From an uncultured Lachnospiraceae bacterium (GTDB lineage Bacteria > Bacillota_A > Clostridia > Lachnospirales > Lachnospiraceae), in assembly GCA_900555005.1 (NCBI GenBank), contig USJM01000017.1, positions 1 to 17,307 of the forward strand: DNA of 17,307 nucleotides. Reading direction: 5' to 3'. This document shows, piece after piece, positions 15,566 to 17,307 of this stretch. Each line of letters opens with the position of its first letter. Position 1 is the stretch's first letter. Position numbers and translations under genes: made by a program. Under the pieces are notes generated by a model. The model did not search any database and had not been told where the DNA came from. It worked only from the letters and a program-made list of their open reading frames with translations.

Positions 15566-16885
15566 ATGAAGAAAAAAATCAATGCAAGCCTTCTTCTCAT
15601 CTCGATCATCGCCATCATCCTGACAGGGATGCTTGGCACGATCGTGACCTATCAGCTGTTTCAGTCGCAGCTGGAGGCAGACCTTGCCTCCGACGCCGAT
15701 ATTCTCCGTGACAGCGGCTTGTTTGACGATCCTTCCAAATCCTCCGCCGCCCATTTTTCATTTGGCTCTGATGAGATCCGGATCACATGGATCGACAAGG
15801 ACGGGACTGTTCTGTACGACAACCGGACAGACGCCTCAACGATGCCCAGCCACGCAAACAGGCCGGAATTCCGGGAGGCACTCGAAAAAGGAAGCGGGAC
15901 GACCGTCCGCCGCTCCGACACCCTGAATAAGAGCACCTTCTACTATGCGCTTCTCCTTCCAAATCAGACGGTGATCCGCGTTGCGAAGGTCAAGAGCAAC
16001 ATGCTGTCTCTGTTTGAGGCTTTTTTGCCCGGGCTTCTCGCGATCGTCGCACTTGCCTTCCTGTTCAGCATCGTGCTCGCTCATTTTCTGACGAAAAGTC
16101 TGGTCTCTCCGATCGACACCATGGCGGAGAAAATCGGATCTTCCATGGAAGCGCCCTATCCGGAGCTGGTTCCCTTTGCGAACAAGATCCGGGCCCAGCA
16201 TGAGGACATCCTGAAGTCCGCAAAGATGCGCCAGGACTTTACGGCGAATGTCTCCCATGAGCTCAAAACACCGCTGACAGCCATATCTGGATATGCAGAA
16301 CTGATCGAAAACGGAATGGCCTCCGGCTCCGATGTGACACGTTTTGCCGGTGAAATCCAGTCGAATGCCAGACGTCTGCTGTCCCTGATCAACGACATCA
16401 TCAAGCTGTCGCAGCTGGACAACTTTGAGGACCGTCAGCCGTTCGAGAAGGTTGACCTCGAAAAGGTTGCCCGCTGCTGCGTGGACAATCTGCAGGTCTC
16501 CGCCGGAAAGAACAAGGTCCATCTGTATTTTGAGGGAAAACCGGCCGCGGTTCTCGGAAGGGAAGAAATGCTGAGTGAGCTTGTCACGAATCTCTGTGAC
16601 AACGCGATCCGATATAATTACCCCGGCGGCTATGTGAAGGTCTCCGTCTACACAGAAGAAGGACAGAGCGTCCTGGTGGTGAAGGATAATGGGATCGGGA
16701 TTCCAAAGGAACAGCAGGACCGCGTTTTTGAGCGCTTCTACCGGGTCGACAAGAGCCGCTCCAAGAAAACCGGCGGAACAGGACTTGGTCTCGCACTCGT
16801 CAAGCACATCGTCCTGCTCCACAATGCCAGCCTGACACTTGATTCCGCCCCCGGCGTCGGAACGACCATCACCGTCAGATTCTGA
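15566..16885 (+). CDS. phoR: PhoR-type sensor histidine kinase
   Basis: Membrane sensor kinase, presumably phosphorylating the PhoB-type regulator. The 439 residues comprise membrane helix 1 (about 7-29) and an extracytoplasmic sensor domain (30-148, including IRITWIDKDGTVLYDN, PAS/Cache-like). Membrane helix 2 (about 150-173) and a short linker follow. The dimerisation domain has the H-box FTANVSHELKTPLTAISGY, with phosphoacceptor His231. The ATPase domain has N-box LVTNLCDNAIRYN (339-351), G1 DNGIGIP (374-380), F-box RVFERFYRVD and G2 GGTGLGLALVKH (403-414). The ATG at 15566 has GGGAGG about 6 nt upstream. It is co-transcribed with the cotransporter and lies 14 kb from phoB. The PhoR assignment combines domain layout with context; the gene is intact. 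Confidence 0.86.
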   Translation: MKKKINASLLLISIIAIILTGMLGTIVTYQLFQSQLEADLASDADILRDSGLFDDPSKSSAAHFSFGSDEIRITWIDKDGTVLYDNRTDASTMPSHANRPEFREALEKGSGTTVRRSDTLNKSTFYYALLLPNQTVIRVAKVKSNMLSLFEAFLPGLLAIVALAFLFSIVLAHFLTKSLVSPIDTMAEKIGSSMEAPYPELVPFANKIRAQHEDILKSAKMRQDFTANVSHELKTPLTAISGYAELIENGMASGSDVTRFAGEIQSNARRLLSLINDIIKLSQLDNFEDRQPFEKVDLEKVARCCVDNLQVSAGKNKVHLYFEGKPAAVLGREEMLSELVTNLCDNAIRYNYPGGYVKVSVYTEEGQSVLVVKDNGIGIPKEQQDRVFERFYRVDKSRSKKTGGTGLGLALVKHIVLLHNASLTLDSAPGVGTTITVRF

Positions 16886-16952
16886 AATCAGCGTTTTCAG
16901 CCAGAACCTCCATCAGAATGATTCCACGGCGACCCGAATCGCGCGGCGCCGC

Positions 16953-17307
16953 TCAGAACAGTTTCTTCAGGTTCTGGTAGACAGCACTGGCCGGGAGACC
17001 GACCACGTTCGTATAATCTCCCCGGATGCCCGTGATATAACGGCCGAAAAATCCCTGAATACCGTACCCTCCTGCCTTGTCCATCGGTTCCGCGCTGTAC
17101 GCGTAGTCGTGGATCTCCTCATCTGTCATCGGCGCAACCTCGACCTCTGTCGTCTCCGCGAATGTCACGCTTCTGCCCAGGCCCGTCCCGATCAGCGTAA
17201 CGCCGCTGCAGACCTGATGCGTGTGTCCCTGAAGAAGCCGGATCATCTCCTCCGCCTCCTCATGCGAGTGAGGCTTTCCAAGAATTCTCCCGCCTGTGCA
17301 GACCACC
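16953..17307 (-). CDS. maf: Maf family nucleoside triphosphate pyrophosphatase, C-terminal part
   Basis: Cytoplasmic house-cleaning pyrophosphatase acting on dTTP, UTP or modified nucleotides. About 118 residues are visible; the N-terminus lies beyond 17307. Family motifs are GRILGKPHSHEEAEEMIRLL, GHTHQVCSGV, FAETTEVEVAPMTDEEI and the late block DKAGGYGIQGFFGRYITGIRGDYTNVVGLP, ending with LKKLF. The reading frame enters the window without a start codon, so the GTG at 17306 is internal, not a start. It converges on phoR with a 67-bp gap in which no convincing terminator is seen. Confidence 0.9.
   Translation of the reverse strand, partial: VVCTGGRILGKPHSHEEAEEMIRLLQGHTHQVCSGVTLIGTGLGRSVTFAETTEVEVAPMTDEEIHDYAYSAEPMDKAGGYGIQGFFGRYITGIRGDYTNVVGLPASAVYQNLKKLF

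Noticed and set aside
15836..16822. A 328-residue minus-strand reading frame opposite phoR
   Set aside because: The plus strand encodes all kinase motifs without a break; the reverse frame has no recognised motif.
16886..16952. Bidirectional terminator between phoR and maf
   Set aside because: Only short G+C-rich self-complementary pieces such as GCGGCGCCGC are present, with no T-run on either side.

Overview
The window looks like a chromosomal segment of a low-G+C-phylum (Bacillota) bacterium with a fairly high G+C content, most likely a Lachnospiraceae-type gut clostridium. This is inferred from strong AGGAGG-type ribosome binding sites, the order of the Pst genes, the SPFH plus ribbon-helix-helix pair and the YibE/F protein. 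No rRNA, tRNA, insertion sequence, CRISPR array or phage gene is visible.

Layout. Positions 1-421 (minus) hold the start of an aldo/keto reductase. A divergent promoter region leads to an OmpR/PhoB-type response regulator (667-1337, plus). Converging on it is a two-gene minus-strand unit, 4021-1327: an MBOAT O-acyltransferase and an SGNH/DltD-like partner, probably for O-acetylation of a surface polymer. Divergent from these are an SPFH/Band 7 membrane protein and a 64-residue ribbon-helix-helix protein (4229-5639, plus). A long minus-strand block, 13420 down to 5633, reads pstS, pstC, pstA, pstB, phoU, a secreted calcineurin-like phosphatase and a YibE/F membrane protein. Divergent from pstS, a Na/Pi cotransporter with a PhoU-like tail and a PhoR-type sensor kinase run on the plus strand (13748-16885). 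The end of a Maf pyrophosphatase gene (minus) closes the window.

Function. The region is a phosphate-starvation (Pho) locus. It holds sensor, regulator, high-affinity ABC importer, PhoU brake, an ion-coupled phosphate transporter and a secreted phosphatase that could release phosphate from organic esters. Upstream of both phoB and the Na/Pi cotransporter I found the same arrangement: four hexamers related to TTTACA at an exact 11-bp pitch, then 9 bp, then a TATNNT -10 element. This looks like a Pho box and suggests PhoB autoregulation and coordinated control.

Oddities. Six genes (phoB, phosphatase, pstB, pstC, pstS, cotransporter) each carry exactly one missing base, and the conserved protein sequence resumes in the next frame. 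All six are Pho genes, but the pattern (single deletions, mostly beside short homopolymers, no other decay) fits sequencing or assembly error better than gene death. Coordinates below give the repaired spans. PstS and the phosphatase share an unusual C-terminal tail ending TAAATEA...Q. PstS has no lipobox. A strong hairpin with a U-tract lies between pstS and pstC. Two membrane proteins contain in-frame tandem repeats, and a palindrome overlaps the -10 of the SPFH operon.
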